Origin: Dipteronia dyeriana
Taxonomy: Eukaryota > Streptophyta > Magnoliopsida > Sapindales > Sapindaceae
Assembly: GCA_032871835.1 (NCBI GenBank)
Contig: CM065296.1
Span: 53,783,288 to 53,847,287 of the forward strand
Direction: 5' to 3'
DNA: 64,000 bases
The first letter of the stretch is position 1; every line of letters begins with the position of its first letter. The notes beneath the pieces were generated by a model, which worked only from the letters and a program-made list of their open reading frames with translations, searched no databases and was not told where the DNA came from. A program made the position numbers and the translations under genes. Below are positions 11,900 to 23,506 of this stretch, one piece after another.

Positions 11900-14504
11900 A
11901 TGTCGACTTCCACAGATAGTGTTGATCCCTTGGTGGAGGGCTCCAGGGGCCCTAACCTAGCTCCTATTAAGCGGGTGCGAGGGATTTCAAGCGACGAGGA
12001 ATCTTCCCCCCTCCGCCAGCGCTGTCGTTCTAACAGGAACGCTTCTATCGGCTCTGGCTTTTCGAACCTGCCTGACAACCCTTTGAACTTAGTCGACGAA
12101 GACTCTGACGTAGGGGAGAGATTAGATGCGGCCGGGAGGGCTTAAGTCACGGTGGTAGAGCTTCCTCCAGTGATAACCCTTCCTTTCGAACCCAGGGTCA
12201 TCCCCGACTCTATTGTTGACCCTCAGTTGATCGATGGTCTACGGGACAAGTATGGTATTCCTGATACTGTTTCTCTAACCGTCCCCCATCTGAACTACGA
12301 TGCTTTTAGCCCACCCAAAGGCGTGCTCCCTATCCATGTCGCGGCTTTTGAGAGCGGGGTGAGGCTCTCTCTTCACCCCACCCTACGACGAGCTCTCAAT
12401 GCCCTTCAGCTGGCTCCGCTTCAACTGACGCCTGGCTTCTAAAGGCATCTAATCGGCTTCCTGGTATTATGGAGGGAGAAATGCGAGCTGAGCGGCATAA
12501 CCAGAGAGCCCGGGGATGAGAAACTCACCTTCCTTTTCCAGATCGATAGCCTGGCAAGAGTCCCACGAGGCCAATTCTATGCTAAGGCTAAGAATAGACT
12601 CAATTTTATCATCCTCGGGGCTTCAAAGAAGAACCCTGCTTGGAAAGAAGAAAAAGTATTGGCAGGGGGAGACTGGGGGAGCTCCATCTTCGTTGGTGGG
12701 CATGAGCTCAAGGTTCCCACCGCCTTTAGTGACAAACCCACCTGAGGTCGGGATTCCTTGCCCGATGAGTCTGAAGCAATGCCGAAGACCATCCTAGCTT
12801 AGAACTATTTGAATCTGAAGTTTATGACCGCTGACACCTTCGATCCCCACAGGGTAAACAGACACCTTCTGATATCCGGTGCTACTCCTCATGAGTATCT
12901 CGATCTATCTTGTTTTTTCTTTTTCTTTTTCTTTTTTATTTGAGGGTTCAGTTCTGATGATCTTGATTCTTTTCTCTAATAGTGTTTGTTGTTGCTCCAG
13001 CTTCTCGTGAAGCCCGACAAGCTGGGATACCTCCTCCTTCTTCCAGATCATTTTCGGGAGCTCGCTCGACTGTTCTGAATAGGGGGGGGGGGGGGGGGTC
13101 AACCACTAAGGTAGCTGCCCCGTTCGTTCCTTCCCCCTCTCCTTCCCAAATGAAGTCCAAGATGGCTCTTCTGGTATTTTGGGCTGCGAAAGCTCTAAAC
13201 CGAGAAGGGTCTAATTCCTAAGTCATCAATAAGTCTGTTCCTGCCCCTCCTCAAGAAGTTACTGCTCCAAACGATGCCCCCCAAGTCCAGCTACCCCTCT
13301 CTGCAGATCCGGTTGTATCTCGGGTAGTCGAGGTTCCCAAGGAGCCCGATGCCGATTTTTCTAAGGTTGCCCCTTCTCGCCCCATCTTCGTTGGCGGGTC
13401 AGGATGAGGTCCTGAAGAAATTTGTCACATCTTATCCAGGCGGCGGGCTTTCTAGGATGACCGCGATCCCCGTGGACATCTTGATCACCAAAGGGTCCGC
13501 CTTTTTAGTTGAGGTAATTGTTGCTTTTACTTCTTCATTGAGCTGCTTGACTTGTCATTTTTTAACCTGATTTTCCTTTGGAAGCTTTCAAGTTTCAGGT
13601 GGCCATGGGGCAACAAGTAGCCTTCCTCCGTGATAGGGTAGCCAAGGCTGAGGCTGAAGCTGAACGAGCCATGGGGTTGCTTGCATGGGCTCAGACCCTG
13701 GTCCAGGAGATGACCTCCAACAAACAAGGAATGGAGACGCAGCTAGTTGAGCTTCAATGCGATCATGAGACGCTGGAGCGAGCTTTTGATTAGGAGACTC
13801 TCCGTTCGAAGCGGCAGGCTAGCCAGCAGGATGACTGGAGGGGAGAGGCGAATGCCCTAGATGTTAAAAACCAAAACTTGCAGGCTCGAATTACCCAGCT
13901 CTAAGCCGAAGTGGAAGCCTCTTTTAGCGAGGGGTATTTCTATACGTCATATCAGGTTACAGAGGCTCTCCCTCCCCCATTCGATCTCTCTAGCATTACC
14001 GGCTGGGATAGAGCGGAGGTCATGTCATGGGCTGCGGAGATGTCTCACCCCGAAACTGATGGAGCTGGCCCTTTTAGGAAGGGAGTTGGTAAGCAGTTGG
14101 AGGTGCCAGATCTGCCTCCTCCTGTTCCAGCCTTTCCAGTATCTGGTCCCGGTGAATCCTCGAAGGGGGTTCACAACGAGGAGCTAGAATAAGGCATTGC
14201 TGAAGCCCGAGATCCCCCCTCAGTGCTATCAGAAATGGAGCCAACAGAAGGCTGGAACGTACCTAAGTCGGTGACCAACCTTCTTGATACAGCTGTACCG
14301 CCTGAAGTTATGGTGGTGATCAATGAAATCGTGGAGGAAGATCCTGTTTACCCAGAGGTAGCCGAGGCTGATCCCTAGGAGGAAATGGTGGAAGCGGTAG
14401 ATACAACTGATCAGGATGAGCCGCGACTAGAGATGAGAGCAGGGAGCACGGTCCATCTTGTGGAGGAGGAAGCTGAAGGCCCTCAAGAAGACGAAGAAGC
14501 TTGA
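11900..14504 (+). pseudogene. Antisense extra ORF of the Tat element (PF04195-like)
   Basis: Starts MSTSTDS at 11,900, opposite to the element's gag-pol. A domain at about 12,150-12,560 contains DGLRDKYGI, FESGVRLSLHP and LQLAPLQL, followed by HLIGFLVLW. This resembles the Pfam 'putative gypsy type transposon' family (PF04195), recognised by pattern and not by a search. A coiled-coil-forming segment rich in Ala, Glu, Arg and Gln lies at about 13,600-13,900, and an acidic tail ends EDEEA then TGA at 14,502. Pyrimidine tracts ending in AG (for example near 12,980) suggest introns. Several in-frame stops (12,142, 12,440, 13,791, 14,190) break it. An AATAAAATTT motif near 14,670 could be its poly(A) signal. 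Function unknown; extra ORFs in this position are described for Tat elements. Confidence 0.65.
13082..13098. repeat. Poly-G run
   Basis: 17 consecutive G residues inside the antisense ORF region; likely unstable, and a possible assembly-error site. Confidence 0.9.
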
Positions 14505-14998
14505 GTTCTTTTCCATGTGATCTATTTTGAATGCCCAGAAAAGGGGGTGGGCATCCCATCTTCAACTGAGTTTGATCTTTTATTATTTTTCTTTTGTAGC
14601 CTGGAACCAGGGATTGGGCCCCTCTTACATTTTGTAGCCTTGTTGGGGGATAGGCTCCCTTACTTGATAATAAAATTTTAATCTTAGGTCTAACTCTGGC
14701 TTGCATGTACTTGTTTGGTCATCCAGCTTTTATATCGAAACGAGTTATCTTTGGGGGAAAAATAATATAAGAAAAAAAACCAGCTGTTGGCATTGAGCTC
14801 CCATACTAATGAAATTTCTGGCTCAACTTCTTCGGTTGACAACCCCCTTATTTGATTGTGGGTCTGCTGTAGTAAGTAACCCTGTATCAAGGAGAACTAG
14901 TGAAATAACAAGAGCATTTAGAGTTTAAATAAATCGAGCCCTCCATCCCCTAGCTCATTTGGGGGGCTATAGCCCGAATAGAACATTTAAGTAAAGAC

Positions 14999-15400
14999 CT
15001 ATTTAGCCCCCTTCTTGGGCTCGGGATCAGGAGGGCTTCCACGCTTTTAAGCTCGATTCCTTCTTGGGGGGAACGGTAGCCCGACCAATGTATCAGGAGG
15101 GCTATCTAGCTATTTCCTGGTCTTGAGATCTGGATGACAACTATGCTCTTACACTCAGATCCTTCTTGGGGGTGGTAGCTCGACCAAGGCATCATGAGCA
15201 CTATCTAGCTATTTCCTGGTCTTGAGATCTGGATGGCAACTAAGCTTTTACACTTAGATCCTTCTTGGGGGTGGTAGCCCGACCAAGGCATCAGGAGGGC
15301 TATCTAGCTATTTCCTGGTCTCGAGATCTGGACGGCAACTATGCTCTTACACTCAGACCCTTCTTGGGGAGAGGGTGGTGCCTGGGCGAGGCATCAGGAG
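14999..15400. repeat. 99-bp tandem repeat in the Tat element
   Basis: Three similar units of 99 bp begin at 15,102, 15,201 and 15,300, each starting CTATCTAGCTATTTCCTGG and ending near GACCAAGGCATCA. A diverged unit precedes them (about 15,000-15,101). The array lies between integrase and the antisense ORF, that is in the 3' untranslated region of the element's gag-pol strand, where Tat/Ogre elements are known to carry variable tandem repeats. Confidence 0.9.
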
Positions 15401-15721
15401 TAGCGAGGGGGCTTCCCCTGCTTACCCCTGGTCTTGAGGCGATAATGTCGAAACTTTCCATGTAGACCCAAATCATTGTAGGACATAGTTGAAGAAGGAG
15501 TAAACAGGAAAAGGCAAGCTTTATTGATATGGAAGATGAAGTACAATACTGTCAGAAGAAAAAATAAAAGAAGCTAGTCGGAGGTTGCCTGCTCCTGAGT
15601 CCCTTGTTCATGGGTAGAATTTCCTTAGGTGATCCACATTCCAAGTATGGTCAATAAGTCGGCCATCCATATCCTCGAGCTTGTACGCCCCATTACAGAT
15701 CACCATATTTATTAGGTAGGT

Positions 15722-18700
15722 TCATTCCCAGTTGGGACCTAGAACCCAGTCTGGCCTCTTCTTGGTGTTCAACGTCACTTTCCCGAGGACCAAATCCCCT
15801 TCTTTGAAGCTTCGGGTTTTAACCCTCTTGTTGAAGTACCTGGCAATCCTGCCTTGGTAGATTGCTACCTTTTCAGCTATTCGATCTTGATTTTCCTCCA
15901 GGAGATCCAAACTAGCTCGGAGCTTGCTTTCATTGCTTCCCGGTTCAAATCGTTGGACTCTAAAGGAGGTAAACTTATGCTCTATAGGTAGGACTGCTTC
16001 AACCCCGAAGGCCAGCGAGTAGAGTGTTTCCCCGGTAGCCGTTCTCCTTGTAGTACGGTAAGCCCAGAGGACCTCGGGAAGCTCCTCTACCCATCTGCCT
16101 TTCTTTTGTTGTAGCTTTTTCTTCAACAACTTCTTGATGGTTTTGTTTGTGGATTCCACCAAACCATTGGTCTGAGGGTGGGCTACCGAAGCAAACCAAA
16201 GGTCGATTCCCAAACCTTGACAGAAATCTCTGAATCGGGTATTGTCGAACTGTTTTCCGAAGTCGGTTATAATGATAAGAGGGGTTCCGAACCTACAAAC
16301 TACATTGCTCTTGATGAACTTTGTTGTGTTCTCTTCCGATATCTGGGACAGTGGTCCGGCTTCAACCCATCTTGTAAAGTAATTAATCGCTACGATAGCG
16401 TGCTTGGCCTGTCCCAGAGCTGTAGAAAGCTGTCCAATCAAATCGACTCCCCACATAGCAAAGGGGTTTGGCGAGCTAAGGGATGACAAATGCTCATGAG
16501 GGAGGTGACTCAAATTTGTGGCCTTCTGGCATGCCTCACAGGTTTGCACCAAGCTCTTAGCATCTTGGTGGATGGTCGACCAGTAATACCCCATGTGGAG
16601 AACCTGATATGCTAAGGCCTCTCCACCAATATGGTTCCCGCATTCCTCGGAATGAACCTCTCTCAAAGCCCACTTGGCATTTTCAGAGTGTAGACATCCG
16701 AGTAGGGGAATGGATTTTCCCCTTCGGTATAAATGCCCATCCACCATACAATACCGGACCGAGCGCCTTTTAACCCTCCTAGCTTGGTCGGGCTCCTCGG
16801 GGATTTTTCCGTCCTGTAGATATTCTATTATTGTATCCATCCAGCATGACTGTCGATCTAGGGTATAAGCTTCCTTACCAGTCATAATGCTAGGTAGGGG
16901 GATTACTTGAAGAGGGACTCTGTGTGGTAGGGTCTGGCCACCATAGGCAGCTATCTTGGCTAGGACGTCAGCCCGATGATTTAGCTGTCGAGGTATCTGT
17001 TCGATTCTGAATCCCCTAAATCTGGTCTTGAGTTGTTGCACCAGTTTCAGGTAAGCGATCATGTTATCCCCTTTGGCCTGATAATCCCCAGAAACTTGGT
17101 TGACCACAAGTGAAGAATCGCTTTTGATATTCAAGTAATTAACCCCAAGCTGTATGGCAGCTTTTATCCCAGCTAGCAGAGCTTCGTATTCCGCTTCATT
17201 GTTCGTGGCTTTAAATTCGAACCTGAAACAATGGCAGCATTCAGTTCCTTCTAGGTCGATGAGGATTATGCCCACTCCTCCCCCGGACTGTCCATGACTC
17301 GCAGCCCTCCAGCCAGTTGTCAGATTCTGGAATCCTCTCAAGGGTGACATCTGTTACCGCGGGGGTTGCCTGATCTGAAGGTACTGAAAGCTCAGCTACA
17401 AAGTCCGCTAGTGCTTGACCTTTTATCGTGGTCCTAGACTTATACTTTAAATCGAACTGGGTAAATTCTAGGGCCCATAGAACCAGCCTTCCAGAAACAT
17501 CCGGCCTTTGCAAGAACTGACGGAGGGGTTGGTCCGTCACCACTGCTATTGAATGAGCATGAAAGTAAGGACGGAGTTTCCTTGTTGAAGTCACCAATGC
17601 ATAAGCGAGCTTCTCCAGCAGAGTATAGTTCTTTTCGGGCTTGGTTAGAGCGCGACTCATATAGTAGATAGGTCGATGGATCCTATCCCCGTATTCCTTG
17701 ACCAAGGCCTCACTTACACCGGTTTCCGAAACGGCCAAGTATATTTGGAGCACTTCTCCAGGATTTGGCTTGACCAGCAGTGGAGGGCTTGTTAGGTATC
17801 TTTTCAAAGCTTAGAAAGCCTGTTCGCTCTCCTGATCCCACTTCATGTTTCTTTCCTACTTGATAGCTTTGAAGAATGGTAGACACTTATCGGTAGAACG
17901 GGAGATGAACCTGTTGAGCGCTGCTACCTGACCGGTCAAGGCTTGAACATGTTTAAGAGATACGGGGGATTCTAGATCCAAGATAGTCGTGATTTTTTAT
18001 GGGTTAGCCTCTATGCCTCTCTCATGGACCATGAAGCCTAGAAACTTCCCTGCAGTTACACCAAAGGCGCATTTAGAAGGGTTCAACCTCATCTGGCTTT
18101 CCCTTAGGATCATGAAATTCCTTCAAAAGTCGTCTAGGTGGCCTTCCGAGGTCGAAGATTTAGTGACCATATCGTCGATATATACCTCCATCGACCTTCC
18201 AATTTTTGGCTTGAACAAACGATTGGCTAACAGCTGGTAAGTAGCTCCAGCATATTTTAACCAGAAAGGCATCACCTTGTAGCAGTATAGGTCTTGCGCG
18301 GTGATGAAGCTTGTCTTTTCTTGGTCTGCGGGATGCATCATAATCTGATTGTAGCCAAAAAATGCGTCCATGAAGCTCAGGAGTTTGTTCCTAGAGGTGG
18401 AATCGACAAACTGATCAATTTTTGGCAGAGGAAAACTGTCATTCGGGCATGCCCGGTTGAGGTCAGTGTAGTCCACGCACATGCACCACTTTCCATTTGC
18501 CTTCGTGACCATGACCACTTTGGCGAGCCATTCGGGATAGCGGGCTTCTCGAATGAAGCTTGCTTGGGGTGAGTTTATCCACCTCTTCTTCAACCGCCAC
18601 ATTTATTTCATTATTGAAGTGGCGTCTTTTCTGTTTGACAGGCTTGAAGGTCGGATCCACCGCCAGTCGATGTGTAGCTAATGTCATTGGGATCCCTGGC

Positions 18701-19453
18701 ATCTCTGCATGACTCCAGGCAAAAATATCGTTGAACTCCATGAGGAGCCTAATCAAGCCCTCTTTCATTCCTGGCTCAAGGGTAGCTCTGATCTTGACGA
18801 CCTTAGAGGGATCGGTTAGTCGAACAGGAATCTCCTCTTACTTATCGACTGGGTGGCCGCTGGCCCATTCCCTTCTCTTTTCTTCCATGTCGGGCACCAC
18901 AAGGCCTTATTCAGGACAATCGGTGGAGCCCACGTCTTCCAAGTTTAGTGCCAGTGTTATCCTGCCTTGGATAGTCGTTACTTAGGCGAGCTGTTTAGCT
19001 AGAGTTGCTGGGTTAGCCGACACTGCGTAGCATTTCCTAGCTACTTACTGATCACCCCGAACCTCTCCCACCTTGTCTCCTACCGGGAACTTCTGGACAT
19101 TGTGGTAAATAGACAGGAACCCCCTTCAGGGATGATAGGAATGGCCTCCCTAATATTGCGTTGTAGGTCGACGGGGTATCCACCACCACGAAGTCGGTCA
19201 TGATGTTTTGTTGAAGAGGTGTGGTTCCGATGATCACTGGTAGGATTTTTGATCCTACGGGTGTGATAGAGTCCATAGTGAAACCGTATAATGGAGTAGT
19301 ACAAGTGTTGTAGCACATTTGTTTCAAGTTTAGTTTTTCCAAAGTCTCTTTGAACAGAACGTCAACGCTGTTACCTGTGTCGAAGAGCACGCGGTGCACC
19401 ATGAAGTTGGCAATTTGTAATGTAATGACCATGGGGTCATCATGTGGATGCAC
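15722..19453 (-). pseudogene. Tat Gypsy pol: protease, RT, two RNase H, integrase
   Basis: Protease (about 19,453-19,060) has an LFDTGNSVDVLF active site. Reverse transcriptase (about 18,768-17,900) has intact NRACPNDSFPLP and EVYIDDM motifs, including the catalytic aspartates. A Gypsy RNase H follows at 17,807-17,400, then a second RNase H at about 17,300-16,960 (FKATNNEAEYEALLAG). The integrase zinc region (about 16,650-16,520) and core (about 16,460-16,080) show HPQTNGLVEST around the catalytic Glu. A C-terminal tail reaches EGDLVLGKV. Frame changes near 18,600 and 17,290 and between gag and protease show it is inactive. Reading from 17,350 to 15,722 alone stays open for 542 residues, so decay is moderate. 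Confidence 0.9.
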
Positions 19454-19646
19454 GGTGTTAAAGACATCTGCTTCGGTGAAGATGATTTGAGACAGCTGGG
19501 AGGGGTTGGTCGGTCTCTGGTCGACCTTGAAGATATCCCGCCCCTTATCCTTATGACCTTCCTCGCATGATTTTTCCTGGAATTGTTAGAGGTGCCGGCT
19601 AGAGTGGAACCTCTGCTGATAGTGTGTATTACCTGAATTTGTTGCA

Positions 19647-21416
19647 TCAGGTCCGTCTTCTCTCCCTTCCCGTTTGAATGTTCTCCCTGACTTGTTGTAA
19701 GAACTCTATCAAGCATCCTCCATTGATCAAAGCCTCAATCTGGTTCCGCAGGTTATAGCATTCTGAAGTTTTGTGCCCTACGTCCTCGTGAAAGCCGTAA
19801 TATTTGTAACGCTTTCTTTTATCGATCGGGGCTTTCGTAGGAGCGGGCTTCTGTAACAAACCCTTATCCCGGATGGTGAGGTAGACTGTTTCTCGGGATA
19901 CATTCAAGGGAGTGTAATGGTCGTACCCCCTCTCATCTTGAGCTATAGGGGCCACTTTCCTAGAAGGTGGTAAAGCTTGAGGAGGAGCCCGTTTATCTGG
20001 ATACCTTTATGATATGGGCTGAGGAAAAGGGAAACCATATATTGATTTATTAAGGGGTTTGTTCTGACTTTTTTGATCTTGCTCGGGTCTGGGAGCTTCC
20101 TTCTTTTATCGCTTTTTTGCTCTTATGTCGTCATGCTCGATCTTGGCCTTGAGCTGTTCGTCGACCTTGATCTGTTCCAGAGCTCGATCATAGGCTTCCT
20201 GGGAGGTTTTCGGAGGTCTCTTGGCAAAAGATCGGAATAGTTTTCCTACCCACAAGTTTCTTCTAAAGTTGAGGAGGGTTTCTCTCTCGGTGAAGACCCC
20301 TATCTGGATGACTTCCTTATGGAACCGCTCGATATAAGCCCGGAGAGTTTCCCCTCTCTCCTGGATCATGTATTGTAGATGATTCAGATCCTTCAGTCAG
20401 GGCTTAACCCCCTGGAACTGTGAGCAGAAGTCAGTTGATAATTTGGTGAAGGAATCTACGCTCCCGGTGGGTAGTTTCCTAAACCAGGTCTTAGCATAAT
20501 CTGTGAGTGTAGTGGGGAACATCGGACACATAGCGGCACTGGTTGTGTTCTGGACCTCTATCTGTTGAATGAAGCTCTCTAAGTGGCTCAGCGGATCTTC
20601 AGTCCTGGAGAACCTGTCAGCTGGCATTTTGAACTTAGGCGGGAGCTCTACCTTTCGGATCCTTCTGGTGAAGGGGGCGTTCATTTCACTTAGAGGATCT
20701 TTCTTATCCTCCTTGTACTTCTCCTTTTTCATCAATTGGACCTCTTTCTGTAGCTCTGCCAACTGGTCCCTTAGTCGCTTGCTTTCGGACTTTCTTGAGT
20801 CAATATCGGATTCCTTACCATCAGATCCCTCTAATGAACTGGTGACCTCTACTCGGTTTCTTCTTTGAAGGGGGCTTGCTTGGGGACATTGCTGACTTTC
20901 TTCTTCTCTACCCCGGCCTTCCCTCCTTGTAGTCGTTGGGTAGAGAAGCTCTTCCAGTCCCCGGGAAAGGACATCTGCCACGGATCATACTTGTCGTGGT
21001 TGGTAGCGTGGCAGCTCTTTAGGAACATGGGGCATGGGCCCTAGCCTATCCCGGATCGAGGTCGGGAGCCCCGCTCTGTTACGAGTTGATTCCCGAGGGG
21101 CAGGCCCCAATTGATCAAAGGCGGGTTGCGTAGCACCGAGCCTGCTTGATTCCCCATGATTGCAGAGACCCATTTGTTGGATAATGATACCCTCAGCGAG
21201 TAGTTGAAGGCGGACGTTCTCTACAAAAGTCACCGCTTGTTGGTGAAGCTCAACCTGGCTTCCCAGAGGGGGGTCTAGAGCCAGCACAGTAGCTGGCTGG
21301 ATGGGAATCTTGCTATGGAGCCCGGATTTTTTCTTTTTCCTCGGGACCTTTCGTGTCGATGTAGTAGAAGGTTGTCCCGAGGTACCCTGCTGCTCTTGTG
21401 AGGAGTGGAGCTTCAT
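19647..21416 (-). pseudogene. Tat Gypsy gag
   Basis: The ATG at 21,416 (MKLHSSQEQQ) starts a frame that passes stops at 20,985 and 20,399 and reaches about 19,647. It holds a low-complexity N-terminal part, a coiled-coil-like stretch (about 20,790-20,700) and the retrotransposon gag core (20,650-20,110; LPPKFKMPADRFS, YAKTWFRKLP, GETLRAYIERFHKEV). A zinc-knuckle remnant near 19,800 (KYYGFHEDVGHKTSEC) has lost its first Cys. In intact relatives gag assembles the virus-like particle. Confidence 0.85.
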
Positions 21417-21471
21417 GATGGCTTTGAAAGAAAGAACTTTTTGAATGTAAAAAGATGGTAGTGTGAGAGGT

Positions 21472-21489
21472 TTCCCACAGACGGTGCCA
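21472..21489 (-). other. Primer binding site of the Tat element
   Basis: Minus strand TGGCACCGTCTGTGGGAA lies 5 bp inside the LTR end. It resembles the TGGCGCCGTCTGTGGGAA site common in plant Tat elements; I do not assign the tRNA. Confidence 0.75.
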
Positions 21490-21494
21490 GAAAG

Positions 21495-21855
21495 TGTTGA
21501 CGGGAAATTTGCTCGAAATGAGAAATTTCTGTTAACACCCTCGAGACCACTACCACGAAAGCAGTGGCCGGGGTCGGTACCGTTGGTTCCCGACCTGTTT
21601 AAGAGAGAGACGAGTGGCAATAACAGTAAATGGGAGCTCTATTATTGATATATTGCTTTACGATACAAATAACTCTCTTGTTTGCTCACAATCTCTCGGA
21701 GGTGTAGGGTGGTGGCACCTCGGTGCCTGTCGAATAATGGAGATGAAGGTGACCGTGTTCTGTAATCAGAATTTAGGCTTACCTTCTATGTGTATATCTG
21801 TTGTTTATGATTTTCTGTCTCTGTCGTTCGTTCTCTATTTTTTACCATGCTTGGC

Positions 21856-21924
<69 letters not shown>

Positions 21925-22652
21925 CATCCAAGTAGGTTTTTAGTTCACAAATACTCTATCGTAATCTCTTGAATCCGTTCACTCCTTATCGGGCGGGATT
22001 CGTTATTTATATTTGAATTATTTCCGGATTCGATGATATCGTTGACGAAGATAAGTTTGTTCCCTTATTTGAATTTAAACTCTTAACGTGCATGTAAATA
22101 TTATGTGGAGTTGATCATGTGTGCACTCGTGTCATGGATCTTCTTGGAGGTCACCCTGCCAGCTGCCTGGTGCCCCGTAGAGCGAGGTAGATCCCTGCTC
22201 TGGATCTGTTCTTAGAAGCTTAAGATGGATTTTCCCTGACCCTTGGGGGCTTGAGGTGCTCTTGTAGACCCTCTTGGGAGGTAGTTGGGGTAGTGTAGAT
22301 TTAGGCATGATTCTTTCTTTATGTCTAGCAAGGACAGCGAGCTTCTGGAGAGGTTGGCGGGCTTCTTTCGAAGCTCTTTTGAGCTTGAAGACTTCCCCTG
22401 GCATTTACGGGGTGGTTATGGAGCTCGACCTCTGAGCCGAGGTTCTCCTATAGATGGCCTGGAGAAGCCCGACTTCCAGTACTCTTGTGGGGGTTCGTCC
22501 CGATTGCGCCTGACTTGTCTTCTGGTAGCTTTGAAGCCGAACCGGCCTTCCCTGCTCCTGCGGGGTGGCTTTACGATCTTTCTGGGCTTCATGATTGTCG
22601 ATTATGGATGGAAAATTTCTCTTTAATCCCTGGCCAAATTTCACTATTAACA
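21495..22652 (-). repeat. 5' LTR of the Tat element
   Basis: Starts (plus strand) TGTTGACGGG next to the primer site. It contains a (CA)n(TA)n microsatellite (21,859-21,924) and a GC-rich part (about 22,132-22,620) with weak open frames on both strands. The right end at TTAACA (22,652) is inferred because the other LTR copy is truncated. The GC-rich part could be captured or gag-like sequence; I do not recognise it. Confidence 0.55.
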
Positions 22653-23506
22653 AATATTAATCTAGTTATTAAAGTGTTTAAAAAATTAGATTAATAAGGT
22701 CATTTATTAGTATTAATTTGATTAATATCCTAATAATAAATGATCCGAATACTTTGTAAATACTAACATAATAATCTGACCTTAGTAAATAGTTTACAAA
22801 GGCTTAGATTATTCACTAATAGATTAGATTTTTAATTTTAAAAGTCATTAATAATTTCTTAGTTAATTAGAAATTGTTTCTAATTAGTTAATGCGCTAGA
22901 TAACTTGATTAAAGTTAGTCGTTTAATCCTGTAAAGTCTAGGTGCATTAACGGTTAATAGAAAACCCTAATTTTAAAATAGTGAGTGGGAGAGGGATATA
23001 TGACATATATATCTCGCGGTCTCCATCATTAGTTCAACACCGTGAGATCCAAGTGGGGCCTCGTGACGACTTTGCTTTCGTCCTCCCTAAAGAGGGTTTC
23101 CACAAATGTCAATACCAAGGTTGACTTCCAAACAGGTAGGATTTCTGAGGGTATTTCGGGATTGACCGACCATAAGGCAGCAATTCTCGAGTTAAGCTCA
23201 TGAGATCTAAAATGGTGGGTTACACTCACGAAGGTTTTGATTAAGTTTGTTAATTAAAAACCTGACTGTATGAACGATGGTTGAATGATATGGAATAAGA
23301 GTTATTCTAGAATATCATTTGATTGAGAATGTCTCGGTCCAACATGCAAAGACTTGACCGACCTTAAGACGGCACTTATTTGTGGTATGTTGGATTGTCG
23401 TAGTATAACAACTAGTTTTATGGTAGTTCTAGTTCGTTAAACATGTGCATGCATCATGTTTAAATTTATGCCAAAGCACTCACACTTGTTTTAAATAAAT
23501 GACTGA
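22653..23506 (+). other. Remainder of the Copia leader
   Basis: AT-rich and without a convincing ORF. It leads directly into the Copia gag. Two short similar segments with GATTGACCGACCATAAGGC (about 23,161) and GACTTGACCGACCTTAAGAC (about 23,351) suggest an internal duplication. Confidence 0.5.

Larger units (their letters stand above)
11544..22652 (-). mobile_element. Tat-type Ty3/Gypsy element with extra antisense ORF
   Basis: Read on the minus strand: 5' LTR (21,495 to about 22,652), primer site (21,472-21,489), gag (about 21,416-19,647), protease, reverse transcriptase, RNase H, second RNase H and integrase (19,453-15,722), a tandem-repeat region (about 15,000-15,400), an ORF on the opposite strand (11,900-14,504), then a 119-bp LTR remnant (11,544-11,662). 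Two RNase H domains and the extra antisense ORF fit the Tat lineage. The outer right boundary is inferred from an LTR-like TTAACA end at 22,652. The flanks AATAA (11,539-11,543) and AATAT (22,653-22,657) match at 4 of 5 positions, so the boundary is tentative. Confidence 0.75.

Noticed and set aside
14999..15400. CRISPR-like array
   Set aside because: Direct 99-bp head-to-tail units without spacers inside a plant retrotransposon.
22653..22660. Firm target duplication for the Tat element
   Set aside because: AATAA and AATAT match at only four of five bases in AT-rich DNA, so the right boundary stays tentative.
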